From contig JABVXV010000086.1 in assembly GCA_013365325.1 (NCBI GenBank), positions 1-64,000 of the forward strand: a stretch of 64,000 bases of DNA, read 5' to 3'. The notes under the pieces were generated by a model. It had not been told where the DNA came from. It saw only the letters and a program-made list of their open reading frames with translations, and did not search any database. This document shows positions 52,189 to 64,000 of the stretch, piece after piece. The translations under genes were made by a program, and so were the position numbers. The DNA comes from Dipetalonema caudispina. Lineage: Eukaryota; Nematoda; Chromadorea; Rhabditida; Onchocercidae. Numbering within the stretch: position 1 is the stretch's first letter; the number at the start of each line of letters is the position of its first letter.

Positions 52189-55100
52189 ATGTCGGATACA
52201 ACGGACAATGGGATGGAAGAGAAGCAGCAGGTGCAAGAACATGAACCAAGACTGAAAACGAAAGTGGAAGGAAGGTCAACTGCATCATTAGACTCGGTGG
52301 ATTGTTTCCATGGTTTTATTACAGAAGAGGAAGCGGAATATCGATTACGGAAATGTAAACTTGACGGTGCATTGATTTTACATGCTGAACAAAATTCAAT
52401 CACACCGAAATTTCGTCTTTCTTGGCTTCCACCAACCAGTAATTCGGTGATACATTTCTCGTAGGTTTTCTCACAATTTCAATTAATTTTATGTCATATT
52501 AGCTTCCGAAAAAATGATATCATCACATAATGAACTTGGTAGTATCGAAGTTATTCTCATTTTTGTTCTAAATATGTGCTTGCTTTTTGACACCGAAAGC
52601 TTTAATGCTTCAATTTATGGTTCACATTCATCCAATCGATTCATGCATTTGGGTGGAAAGATTGTCTACAGCAAATTTCCAATAGAGTTTCGGAAATATT
52701 GAAGCTGATTAAAACTCTTTTTTTTCATAAGTCTTTTCGACATACTTACCGCTGTAGAGATTTAAAATTCTTTTATTAAAAGAAGGATTCGTAATGGACT
52801 TTCAAAATTTCACTGGTTTGTAATTCTATTTAGTTTACAATGGAGATTCCTGACTTGAAAAATTCGTATACCGTTTCGTACAAAGATCTTGTCCGAAGTA
52901 TCAATTAGGTGGAATAGGGTAAGGTGTCGTGTTTTAACTTAAATGCAGCACTGGTTAAAAAATTTGTAATCAGTTATTTCTAGAAAAATTTTCCTGATTC
53001 GAAGGAATATGGTTCTTTAATTTTCATGAACGAATTTGGGATCTCTGCTTTTCAAATTAGCAGTTCTAATCATGAAAGGAACTATTCCTATCGTATCTTA
53101 CAAATGAGAAATTTCAGCATTGATCGAGTGTGTGGTGAATATTTTCTGTCTGGAAAATCCTTTACAACATTGTCTGGTCTCATTCAAGCATTTATAAATG
53201 AATCGAAAACAGCAGTGCTACCACTTCAACCACCTTCGGTGCGTCTTGTTGTATATTTATTTGGTATTAATTCTGTATTCACTTTGCCTGAACGCAGAAG
53301 GGAAGCAGCACAGATTATAGGTAGAAAGAAGACCACGATATGCTAAACAAAGCTACAGTTTGGAATAGATTGATAAGTCTGAAGAAAAGGTTGAAATTTA
53401 TATATTTTCTATTTAGTTTCTTTTTTTAGCCGGTGAAATTAGTTAATCGTCAAAGGATAGCCGTGCTACCTTTCCATGCAATGCCTGATACAGATGAAAT
53501 AAGGTAATGGTAAAATTCAATATTTCTCAATTTCTTTTTATTTTTAATATTCTTTTATCTTAATTATTCACTTCATTGCGATTTTTATAAGTCTTGAAAA
53601 GATCGATTTCTGCAGTTCAGATGAAATCTTCTAATCCCGGATTTTATAATTTTCAGTATTGGGCTGTATTTTTTAGCCAAATTTTATTTAACTCCTGAAA
53701 AATTTATTACTTTGCAGTCTGCTTATTTATAAAATTTCCTTTATTAAAGAAACATGATTACCATATTTAATCTTATTAAAGCATGTATATCTGCAGATGT
53801 TGAAACAAGAACATTAAATTGATATTTATTTTATTCAGTTTTTGTGAGGGTGATTTGTTAACGGAAATCCAGCGAGTGGATAATGAATGGGCGTGGGCGA
53901 GATTGGAAAAAAATGGGAAATCCGGACTTGTCGCTGTGCAGCACACCGTCCCATTAGTGAGTTCAATCCACGATAATTATGTTAGCAGGGCTGTTTCGAA
54001 ACTCTTCATGTTTATTTTGTCCACTGTTCAAAGAGATTTACCCAGTAATTATTCGAAAATGGGATAAAGTTAGCAGCTGCAAAAATAGCTTTTTTCATAA
54101 CCGGAATGAAATTATGAGTTAATCATACGCCCTATTCAATTGTTTTCTTGCTTTTGGATATGTGCTGCAAGGATAAATTAGCTGATGTTTTAGTTTCATT
54201 CATTTATTATTGCAGAACGATAAGAGTGTGAAACCCGAAGAGTTGCCATATTTTCATGATGAACCAATAAGTGTGCTTACACAACGGCTAGCACAGTGTA
54301 ATTTTTACATTTTCGTATATACATTTATTTAATGCACATATTTAAGGGGAAGGGTTCAGGAACTCATCCAACTGAAGGATTAATGAAGCGAAATAACGTG
54401 AGAAAACTTGTTTAATTTTTGTGGGAAGTGTAGACGTACCATCATTAGGAAATCCATTAGTTTACATGATAAGAAAAGTGTGTGATATGCTTCTCTCTTT
54501 GAAGTCTTTAATTCTCCACAAAAAAAAACCGGAATTTTAAATTGGAAACTTTCAATCGTTCGTTTTTTTTTTCCTTTTTTTTGCAACCTTATAGGTATTA
54601 ATTAATTTATTTATGAATTAAAATACAGATGGTGATGGTTGTTATCTTTTACGGCATTCGATTTTGCAACCCAATTCATACACGCTTATGGTAAATACCG
54701 GTGCACATATTGAAAAATTTCAAATAAAGCGAACATCGGATGGTAATTTCGAAATTGGTGGGCGAATTTTTGCGACGATTCCGGATATTATTGAAAGGTA
54801 AAGTTCCGTTTTACTCCTTTTACGACTCGAAAAGCGGTGCTTTCTCATTCTTCGTATACTAAAAGTGGGGAGTCGCAGCATGTACATGTTTATTGTCGCA
54901 CGGGAAATGTTATTGCTTTTTCGCTTGTTAAAGAAAAAATTACTAAATAGGAACTGATGTTCTACCAGGATTCTCAGGTTTATCCAGTTGTCTGATACAA
55001 TGTGTCTATATAGTGTATTCTAGATGGAACTGTACATGGGTTTCTGCATAAGCACATGAGTCCAACAGTCAGACCATGTCGCAAAACCTTTCGTTGATTA

Positions 55101-58100
55101 TTCTGCCATTTGATGTGACTGACTGACTTTTATTGATAATAATGTTCCGAATTTATCAATCTGTTGTGACCTCTTTCCACTAATCATCGTGATGAGCTGT
55201 ATTTGAAACTCACTGTTTTGTAGGTATAGCGAAAATGAAATTTGCGAAGGATTTCATCTGATGCGGGCGGTATTAACAAATGCGTTTGACAGGGATCTGT
55301 CGGGAAAAAGTGCGGATAAAAAATTCCAGAGTCTAACCACTAATAGTTTTTGTCCACAGACCGTTTTAGAAGCGTATGCTTATCGAAGAAGTAAGGATTT
55401 ATTGATTTGGCATTAATCGCTTAAAAGTTCAAGACATTTCGAGAAAAAAAAAACTCTATAAAGCTCTGTATTTAATGATTTGGACATTTTACTATGGCCA
55501 TGAATAAATTGATATGTTAACTTCATGGCCAAAAATGGGATATTTTGGTCTGTTACTTTACAACCCAACCACGCTCAATAAATTGACATGCAGGGATACA
55601 AAAAGGAAACGGAAGAAATTATTGATATTCTTTGATTAATACGTCCAAAATCATTTGGTTATTCATATCACCGTGATATGTTGGTCTGTGGAGTATACAG
55701 ATAATGATATCTCTGACCCTGCGTAAAGATAATTTGGAATTGGAATTATTATGATATTTTTGGAAAACCGAATCATCATAAATTTCAGGCAAAGATGATA
55801 AGTGGAAGCGTTGCTACGTGGTACTTAATGATTCGAATGGTTCACAACTCTGCGTTTTAGATCATGAGAAGGCATCAATATTATCTTTTAACTGATTGAA
55901 GTTATAGTTACATTGTTCCATTATTAGAAATAATCTTTATGATTCATGAAGTGCCTAAGAAGACACCTCCTTTTTTTCAGAGGACAAAGCCAAAAGTAGT
56001 TCTGGATCTTGGTTTTTGCTTTGTTTATAAAATCCCGGAAGGATCATTTGATAGAGCGAATTGTTTGCTGGTTGCCCCGAATGGTCTGGATATATATCCA
56101 TTAGTTCATTTATCATTTCAAAACGAAGGCACTTATCTAAATTGGCTTAATGTGTTACGACTGCGATGTTTCGGTTGTCGACATTCACCATCACCATTTA
56201 CTGTAATCCCCGCCATACAGGATTACTTTATTCGGTCGACAACTATTATTTATTTAACTTTAACTAGTTTTAGGTAAGTTTCTTGCATCTTCTAAGGCTT
56301 AATGCGAAATGTTATTGCATGAGAAATGTTTAAATATCGAGAGTTCGCAATTTTTGCTAATTTATGAAAGATGTATTTTATCTTCCTCATCAAAATAATC
56401 CTATCATTTAATATATTCGGTAATGGCGTGTTTATAAGCCTGTGTATTCATGCTTCAGTTTTTTGAGGAAGGAAACTGAGAAACACAGTTTCATTTTACT
56501 TCACTAATTTGTTGTTGATCGGATAGCTAGCTAACACATGGCCTTGTTATTCTTGATATTATTCAAACATTGCCATTCCGGAACTGTGACCATGTATCTA
56601 GTTTTATTCAATAAGAAATTCCTCATTATAACAAATTGATTTCAGGGGTAGCTATTTGAAACCTGATTCCTCATACAGTGCGATGGTGGTAATCAATGGA
56701 ATTTTTTTGACCAGAACTGAGCAAGTGATGCCTGCAAAAAATACCATTATATTTAATAGGTGTTTTCTGCTGCAGTAAGTTTTTTCTGATAATATCCTTG
56801 TACATTCTTTTTGAACATACTGGCTGTTATGACATCGGCATGGTTTAATGAATACCTGTAAAATCAATTCAAATGACATCACCAATAGGAGAATTAATTT
56901 TATGCTGACCAATTTTTCCATCTATCAGTTTCCATTGCATTTCTTCTCCAGGTATATTCCTCCTGGACCATGTTCATTGAAACTTGAACTTTGTTCGCAC
57001 AACCCTCTATCAACAAAGGCGCGTAATGTTACATTCAAAGATTATTTGCAGAAAGGTATTGTTATGGAAAAAAAAAGTCTTGTTTATCAGTAACTTTATC
57101 AAGTAATGTAATATGCTTTTATCTTCTCTTTTCTCTCTCTCTTTTTGAATTATATCATATATCGTTAAAGTTTGCAATATGGCACTCTTACAGCAGGATA
57201 TTAGATTTTGCTGTCGGAATTGGTAAATAATACATTATATTGCTGGTTTCTTTTTTTTTGGATGGAGCTGATATTGGTCGCTCAAGTTAATTTCAGATAT
57301 ATCACCACTCTATGTATTAGCAGATGACAGCAAAGAGCTTTGCGTGGAAGATAATTTTGAAGGATTTGTGTTTCGTGCAGTGCGTCATCGTATCGTTTTA
57401 CTACCCGAAGAACAATATGCATCGTTTTTTGTGCTGCTTACTACGCGATCATTTATTTTATCCACTTGGATTGGCTCCGTTTTAGATATCTTTAATCGAA
57501 AATATTTTGTTCGCTTGTTACTGTCTGTCCTATTGCCAAATTACGACTTGTTGATGTCATTTGTTGAAGTTATTGTCAGGGAGCAAATTAAACGTGAAAC
57601 TGGTTTGTGCTTTTTTTTAATTTACTTGAAAGTATTGAAATTCCAGGAGAGTGCTAAGCGGATTAGTTGACACACAAAAAGGAACTGAAACTGACAGTGG
57701 TTTGATAATAAGTTCTTAAATATTAGGGGATGAAAAGGAAAAGTTCTTGATAGGAAATAAATAGTTCCATTTAAACATTTAATGGAAGACTAGCAGTGTT
57801 GCAAAATATGATAAAAACTGATCATAACAAAGTTTTATAGTGGAGGGAAGAAGACCAGTTCAAAGAGTAATCTTTAATTTTCTGTAATTATTTTTCTCTT
57901 CTTTTATATCATTTTTCTTTCAGAAGTAACACTATTTCGGTGTGATTCATTTTGTACTTGCTGTATTTCAACAGTTCTGCGTATGACTGGTAAAGATCTG
58001 GTTACAGAGGAGTTAGCAAATTTGCTAACTGGAGGGCCGCCAAAGCAGGAAATGGAAATTATGAATGCCCTGAAGAGCTTATCCGAGCATCTACCTCTTC

Positions 58101-59225
58101 TTTTCCGCGCCATTCTTTCACATATCATAAAAACAGTAAAAGCGTATTTCAGTGATTCTGAACATATTGCGCGTCGAGTTACCAGGTAAAATATTTTTTA
58201 ACATTTGGAGTGGAAAAGCAGTTAGTTTGGAAGTTCCACAAATTGTGCGAAAATTTAAGGACGGAAAATGCCAAGACTCTTAGACAATGAAAAAGGTGTT
58301 TTTTATTAATTTTATTGTGCCATGGATCAAAGGAAGCCTTGAGTTGGGAAGTTTTCCTTTCACAGGCGTTGATTTTCAAAATGTTATTTAGAAGCTTGTT
58401 GATGTTTGTTTACTTCTCTCGTTCAATTGCAACAGATTTATCGAAAGACCAGTATGCACTGATTTTATTTTCAGTGTATTCTTTATTTTGCGCTTTGTGA
58501 ATCCAATTTTGACACTCAGTAGCAGTGGCTCGGGTAAGTAATTGTCACTTCATTTGTAAGTAAATTAAATCAACCAGTTGAAATGTAATTTATATAATAA
58601 TTTTTAGAAGATTTCAGTTGAACAGTCTCGTCAGTTGCCCAAAACAATCCAGTCACTCGCTAATCAGGCTTCATCATCTGATTACTGCCCGGTAATGAGT
58701 TATTTTCGTTTGCTTTGATCATTTTTGTGAAGCAGTAATTAAAAGAAAAAAATTTTAGGTTATCTGATTCAATTAATTTCACCATTTTTTTTTCAGAACC
58801 TTTTTGCACATTTTAAATATTTACAATGAATTTTCTAGAGGTGGAATAATCCGAACTGTTGCAGGAAAAAGGTACCCGTAGTGTTCGCTTGATGGCCGAT
58901 CTGCTTGATACTATTGCATTATCACCTTCGGTCAGATTCTTACTCTTTAATAGAAACAAGGAGCCAAAATTAACCTAAGGATTAGCTTATAATGAATTTA
59001 CTTTATCTTGTACAATTTGTTGTGCTTATCCATTACTATTTTCAGAAGATGGAGTCATCGGAAAATCCATTTTGCGGCTATAGTAAAGTCGATCAGTTAG
59101 CTCTACTCGCATTTCAAGTAGGGAAGGTACTGGAACAACAAGATTCTGATAGTTGTCCTCTTCCGGAAGCTTATACAATTATCAGTTTACTGAAAAAACA
59201 TGGTGAGAAGTACCTCTCTTGTTAA
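52189..59225 (+). CDS. rasa1: p120 RasGAP (RASA1 type): SH2-SH3-SH2-PH-C2-GAP
   Basis: Seventeen exons: 52189-52446, 52984-53238, 53430-53503, 53839-53956, 54216-54297, 54629-54797, 55224-55390, 55789-55871, 55981-56273, 56646-56774, 56952-57055, 57297-57602, 57924-58185, 58475-58533, 58618-58691, 58865-58930 and 59046-59225; 892 aa (human 1047). It speeds GTP hydrolysis on Ras at activated receptors. N-SH2 at residues ~38-165 (CFHGFITEEEAEYRLRKC). SH3 at ~176-235, with the RasGAP-typical PDTDEIRSFCEGDLLTE. C-SH2 at ~245-335, with GDGCYLLRHS keeping the FLVR arginine. PH at ~376-470 (KWKRCYVVLNDSNGSQL, KRTKPKVVLDLG). A weak C2 follows, then GAP with EVTLFRCDSF, arginine finger R685, and VFFILRFVNPILTL. 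The intron after exon 8 begins GC. A stop at 59223 gives the C-terminus; residues between exons 15 and 16 look shortened. Confidence 0.9.
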
Positions 59226-61586
59226 TTTTTCGAAGTATCTTCAGTTCAAAAGCAAGCAATTTTTCATTTTTGCGTAACTTTTGACGTCAATACTTGACAA
59301 TATTTCGCATTTTGCAATCAAGTTCTTGTTCATTGTTTCCGTTATATTATTGCAAAAACTCACTGCTCTTTTTGTTCTATATGAAGAGCATGCTGTTCAC
59401 AAGAAAGAAGAGAAAAAAAGAGAATCAAGAGAGGAATGTAATTACGTGGCAAAATCTGTTTCTGCTTCATCTTAATTTTAATCAAATTTCACAGTTTTAT
59501 GACAGTTTGTCTTTCAATCAGTTCATCGTCATTAATTGCATGGCGCGTTTGATACGGTGATAATGAGTTGTAACTGATAATTGTTAATTACCAGTCATTC
59601 AGTTGGTGGCCTTCCTCGCAGCCTTATTTGCATTTGTCGTCTTTTTCATACGCTGATCTCTTGAAGAAATATTTGTGTTGGTATTTATTTCTGTTTTTGT
59701 TCTCACTCCATGCAGGTCAATATAACAATTAATAACTGATAACAGTGCAAGCCTTTGTATGGGTATGAATTCAATCTCTTTCTGATGGACAAAATTCAAA
59801 TGTTTCCTCAAAGTATTTTTTTTTTCTGTATGTAGAAAAATTCTTAGGGTAATTCTTAAAATAAGAAATGGAGAAACAGGACAGGGTAATATTCGGAAAA
59901 TGAATCAACGGAAATGGAAGGGGTTACGCCATTTGTCACCGTAGTAATGACTAATTACTGTTGCTGATATGTTGATGTTTTATCTTTGTTTTGTTCAAGC
60001 TACAACTATGAAGTATCCTTACAGTTTGAAGAATTCATATGAAACTTCCAGAAACCCGAATTGTTTCCTGAGTAAAAATAATTTGAGAACTCGCATGGAA
60101 ATTAGCATAGCTTTAAAATAGATATCCTAAGGTCTTTCTTAAATCTGAGATATCCTTCTTATATGTTCTGATCAAAATCCTTTTTCTTTTTTCTTTTTTT
60201 TTTTTTTCAATTCTGCATTTTAATTCAATCTCATTCATGGGAAATGTGCTTATGGTTTGTGAATATATTGCAATTTGTTGCAATAAATTATCAGAATTTT
60301 TGATAAACTAAATAATTTTCATGCATTTTACAATTGCCATCTGAATTGTTCCCTCTTGAGAAATAGTAAGAATCTCCGGAACATATATATATATATATAT
60401 ATATATATTAGTAGAGAGCAACTGATGGTACATATATCATGAATGTTTCACAGCTAATAGCAAAGTTTCCCTTTTCATGCATGAATAAGTTAGTTGTCTA
60501 TTTCAATAGTATGAATGAGAAATATGATAGGACCAGCCTTCCTTAACTGTTAAAAAAAAAAGTGACTATGACCAGAGGAAATTTGAGAAGTTTCAAATTC
60601 CTAAAAAAAAAAAAAATTTACCGTCCCATTTCTCACGATATAGAAGCCTTGAAATTGCTATTTCGATATGATAAATTCAATGGATAATTTCAACGAACTA
60701 AGATTCATTCCTGTTCTATTTATGAAGCTTGCACGGTAGTAGTACTTACCCCAATTTCCACACACATATGTATGAATGTTGCATTTCATGCATTTTTTTT
60801 TTGTGTAACATAAAAGAAAAAACGTATTACAAGACGTAATATGATGATGCATTTGATGAAAACAATATATATGTGAGGTCACCATTATCATAATGAAATC
60901 AGTTAAATATTAAAGCATAGTCATTTCTGAATAATAAAATCCGTTCCCAATCAAAGGTGATCTGATTAAGTTGGAGAACCAAATAACCGCCACGATTTTT
61001 TGGGAAGGAATTTTAGCAGAAAAGAAGAGTATGCTGGGGACATTGAAACAAAGTGTTAGTCCTTCGAATAAACCGAAAAGTATTATCACATTCCCAGGCT
61101 AGATGATTCATACTCTTTAGGTTAAAAAAAAAAAAAAAAAAAAAAAAACAAAAAAAAAACATCACTGTCATCAATCAAACGAGATCAAGAATACAATAAA
61201 CAATGGAAGGAAGGACGGAGTACGACAAAAGGTACTGCGATTCACAATATAAATGATAACATTACAAATAATGTGGAAGAAATTAATTCTGAACTCAGTA
61301 TCCTAAATATCATCACTATTCATTTAAAGGAAAAACATTATATATCGTCACTGATTTAATTTTTCAAAATTCTTATCTTTTCCTTATCTCTAAGAGAGGA
61401 AAGACAGTAAAAGTACCCTGGAATTATGCACGATTAGCATTAGGCCTGAAAAATTTGACTTATTCGTAGAGCTAAAGCTCTATATCGTAAGGCGACAAAC
61501 TTCGTTGGTCAGCCTAACGAAAATCGAGCAATATTATTTGCTATAAACATGAAATATTATCTTAAATAAGACAAGAATTATAACAC
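59226..61586. other. Intergenic region after RasGAP
   Basis: No exon recognised. It contains an (AT)n tract at 60384-60410 and an A-run near 61122-61160. RasGAP (plus) and the MADF gene (minus) converge across it. Confidence 0.65.
60384..60410. repeat. (AT)n microsatellite
   Basis: About thirteen AT units within the convergent intergenic region. Confidence 0.9.
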
Positions 61587-63755
61587 CTATGGCTGTGATT
61601 CGGACATAATCCTGGCACAAATACTCACACAAGATCGTTTGATTTCACGTAACGCTTCCTGATGTTCCTTAGGTGACATATCAGCGGTGAGATGATCAAT
61701 ACACTGAAATAGAGCAGCATTTGGACTTTTTTCTTTCTCTGCCTCCTGCTCCTTTTGCTTTTGAAATGCATTACTGATGAATTCTTGAATCGTTTCCAAA
61801 CTGCTTGCAATTCTTTTCTCTAATGCTGTTGGACCATCCGCAACATTTTGTCTAGGCCGTTTCCGTGCCATGAGATCTATGATTAACTTATTACTGGATG
61901 ATTTTAATATGCAGATCAGGAATGACCTGGGGTGTTATTTTAATGAGTTTCGGTCAGTAATTACACAAATTATGAAATCTGTATCCAAAAACAGAAATAC
62001 ATAAACAGTTAACATAAATAAATGGTTTCAAAAATGGAATTACCTTTCACAGATAATGAAGAAATTGATATGGGAACACAATGTGCAGATGAGACACCAT
62101 TCCCATTCGAAAAATTGCAATTTCCATTTAGCAATCCATCGTCGGTACTGGTACCATCAACTGCATTAATATCATTTTGCTGCTGCGTGTAAGGTGATGA
62201 GGAACCTCCAGGTGAATCCATATTTGCAAATAAGGACATATTATTATCAGTCTGATTAGCACTACCAAATAGAGTTGGAAATTCCCACTCGCTATCCTCT
62301 TTTTTTATATTCCCAAGAAGCGAATTTGCTGCTGATTCTGTTCTGCAAAACATTAACATTTGAAAATGTTTTCAGTTTTGAGGTATTTCCAATACAAAAG
62401 TAACCAATTTTTTCAATGTATTATCTTAACGAATATTATTTTTAAACTTCAAGTATTTTCACATCTACTATGTAATTTTATGCCAAATCCCATAAAATTA
62501 TTATCAGTTCCTACTTATGGCTACTTAATTTTTTACTCCTCAAAAAATTGTGATGTTCCTAATGCATTATTTTTCATTAATCAAAAATATGGTCACGTGG
62601 AAATGATTTCAGGAAACTAATTCGCAAGAAATCGCTATCATAGTCCTATAGCAAAATCTCATTTAAATAGCAAATCCCCAAAAATTAAGAAATATTGATA
62701 AGTAAGACTTTGAGGGAAGTGTTTCGCTGATCACTACCTAGAACTGTTAAGTCAAATACTTCTATCTGTCGCATTAATCGCTTTTCTCCTTTTCCCAAAA
62801 ACTTCCAGGGAAACACAGTATTAAATCGAGTCTACATTTCAGCAAAATCTGCTTTTTCATTCGATACCTGTGTCCTGTTCTTCGCCATTACGGTACAATC
62901 GAGGATATGTTAATTGTATGACTAGCTATCTGTTACACTATCACTGACTTACTGCACATATAACAGTCCGGGATTTTTATCAGATTCTCTTCCGCGATTT
63001 GAAGAAGAATCCCTGATTTTTTTTAACTTTCTACGTACAAAAGCACTTACGATTGGGGGGGTACAGCATTAAGGAATTCATCGAGAAATTGCATTTCTGA
63101 AGTAAACATAAATGCTGGTCCAAACTGTCCCGAGGTTCGGTACCGCTGTACCAGGCTTTTCCATCGATCTCTTGATTTTGTTACGGACACTGAAACATAG
63201 TTTGTAATTCAATTATTGTTATTGTTTCCAAATTCACCGCTTAATATCAAACAAACCGACTATGAGAGGAAATATCAGGGAAAGATATTCTGGAGAAATA
63301 TGGAGAAATATACCGAAAAATTAAGCTAAATTCTAGCCATGGACAATATAGATCATAAACGTATATATAAATACTCAAAATAAATTCCCATCTTGGAAAA
63401 GAATTTCTCAGATATGGAAGTAACTTAAAAACAAGGTAAAATTTTCTCATAGATAAAAAACCACGGGAATATTAGGATATTATGATGAACACTACCAAAT
63501 ATCCCGATATTTGACCATAACGGACGGAACAACTTTTTCTTCAATCTCAATAAATACTGATAAACGGAAGCACAGAAATGAAAATTTCCTACCTTCATTT
63601 GGTGAGAAGCCACGTTTGAACAATGTTTCACTAACAAGTTTCCATGCCTCATTACGCTTTCGCACATTTCGGAAATCCGGATGTGCTCGATCGTAAAGTA
63701 CCGGTAATTGCCGTACAGCTTCAATTAAACTTCGATAATAGGAATCAGATACCAT
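61587..63755 (-). CDS. MADF-BESS domain transcription regulator
   Basis: Four exons: 63755-63593, 63189-63051, 62342-62044 and 61876-61587; 296 aa. The MADF domain spans exons 1-2, residues ~6-95: SLIEAVRQLPVLYDRAHPDF, RNEAWKLVSETLFKRGF, then DRWKSLVQRYRTSG, the three-helix Myb-like pattern with its conserved tryptophans. A Q/N/S-rich linker with EDSEWEFP follows. The last exon carries a basic RKRPRQNVADG motif (possible NLS), a coiled region, and a C-terminal DMSPKEHQEALREIKRSCV segment that fits the BESS dimerisation motif. MADF-BESS proteins bind DNA and act as transcription regulators; the family is expanded in nematodes and insects. The acceptor TTTTTGCAG lies directly before the ATG at 63755, so this is either a spliced-leader start or an exon with more upstream (the frame is open 5' to 63794). 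Confidence 0.88.
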
Positions 63756-64000
63756 CTGCAAAAATTCAAATTTGTCATCACAAATATGTAACAAATGATT
63801 TTTTTTTTTACATTAATCAGTAAAATGCTGATCATATTTTCCCTAGACATTATTAATACCTTATTTATACATTTGTGATGAATTTTTTTTTAATTAAATT
63901 AAAAATAAACATTAAAAGTTAAAACACGAATTATTATTTGACACCGTTCCATTTTAAGCAACTCTAACATAATCCAATCCAATGCAACAAATATGCATTT
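63756..64000. other. 5' flank of the MADF gene, edge of window
   Basis: AT-rich; no further exon identified. If the MADF gene has earlier exons they lie beyond the right edge. Confidence 0.5.

Overview
This is eukaryotic nuclear DNA. It is very AT-rich, its genes are split by many introns of about 50-800 bp, most acceptors end in TTTCAG or similar, and several start codons follow within a few dozen bases of a pyrimidine/AG acceptor that could receive a spliced leader. Protein sequences and gene style point to a parasitic nematode of the filarial type (Onchocercidae). That placement rests on style and family resemblance, not on a database search. I assembled genes by hand from reading frame, splice signals and phase, so exon ends are models.

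Layout: (1) 247-2183, plus: a four-exon SnoaL/NTF2-fold protein. (2) 2184-7012: mostly non-coding, with a six-copy satellite of about 67-72 bp at 3705-4126 and GT tracts. Two short minus-strand ORFs and two short plus-strand ORFs here may be pieces of unrecognised genes. (3) 7059-9784, plus: a complete VAP/VPR-1 (MSP domain, coiled coil, tail anchor) with a tRNA-like SINE candidate in its third intron. (4) 10971-12929, plus: an unrecognised helical protein. (5) 19017-13486, minus: PIG-O, the GPI ethanolamine-phosphate transferase, in 12 exons. Its best start codon overlaps the stop codon of (6), a lysine/glutamate-rich protein at 20220-19014. (7) 31376-21899, minus: a long gene best read as a Treslin/Sld3-like replication factor, or as two genes if its first half stops at 28780. 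(8) 31377-38725: long AT-rich stretch with one orphan exon pair near 33.8-34.1 kb. (9) 40527-38726, minus: CRTC, the CREB coactivator. (10) 40528-52188: 11.7 kb between divergent genes, packed with microsatellites. (11) 52189-59225, plus: a 17-exon p120 RasGAP (RASA1 type: SH2-SH3-SH2-PH-C2-GAP). (12) 63755-61587, minus: a MADF-BESS transcription regulator.

The genes do not form one pathway; they are typical housekeeping and signalling genes: ER contact sites and GPI anchors, replication, cAMP-responsive transcription and Ras control. The minus-strand set 31376-13486 (Treslin-like, K-rich, PIG-O) runs in one direction and could be operonic; the ATGA overlap inside it is the most unusual arrangement. 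Other points worth attention are two GC-AG introns, a RasGAP first SH2 domain lacking its phosphotyrosine-binding arginine, and the unassigned coding exons.
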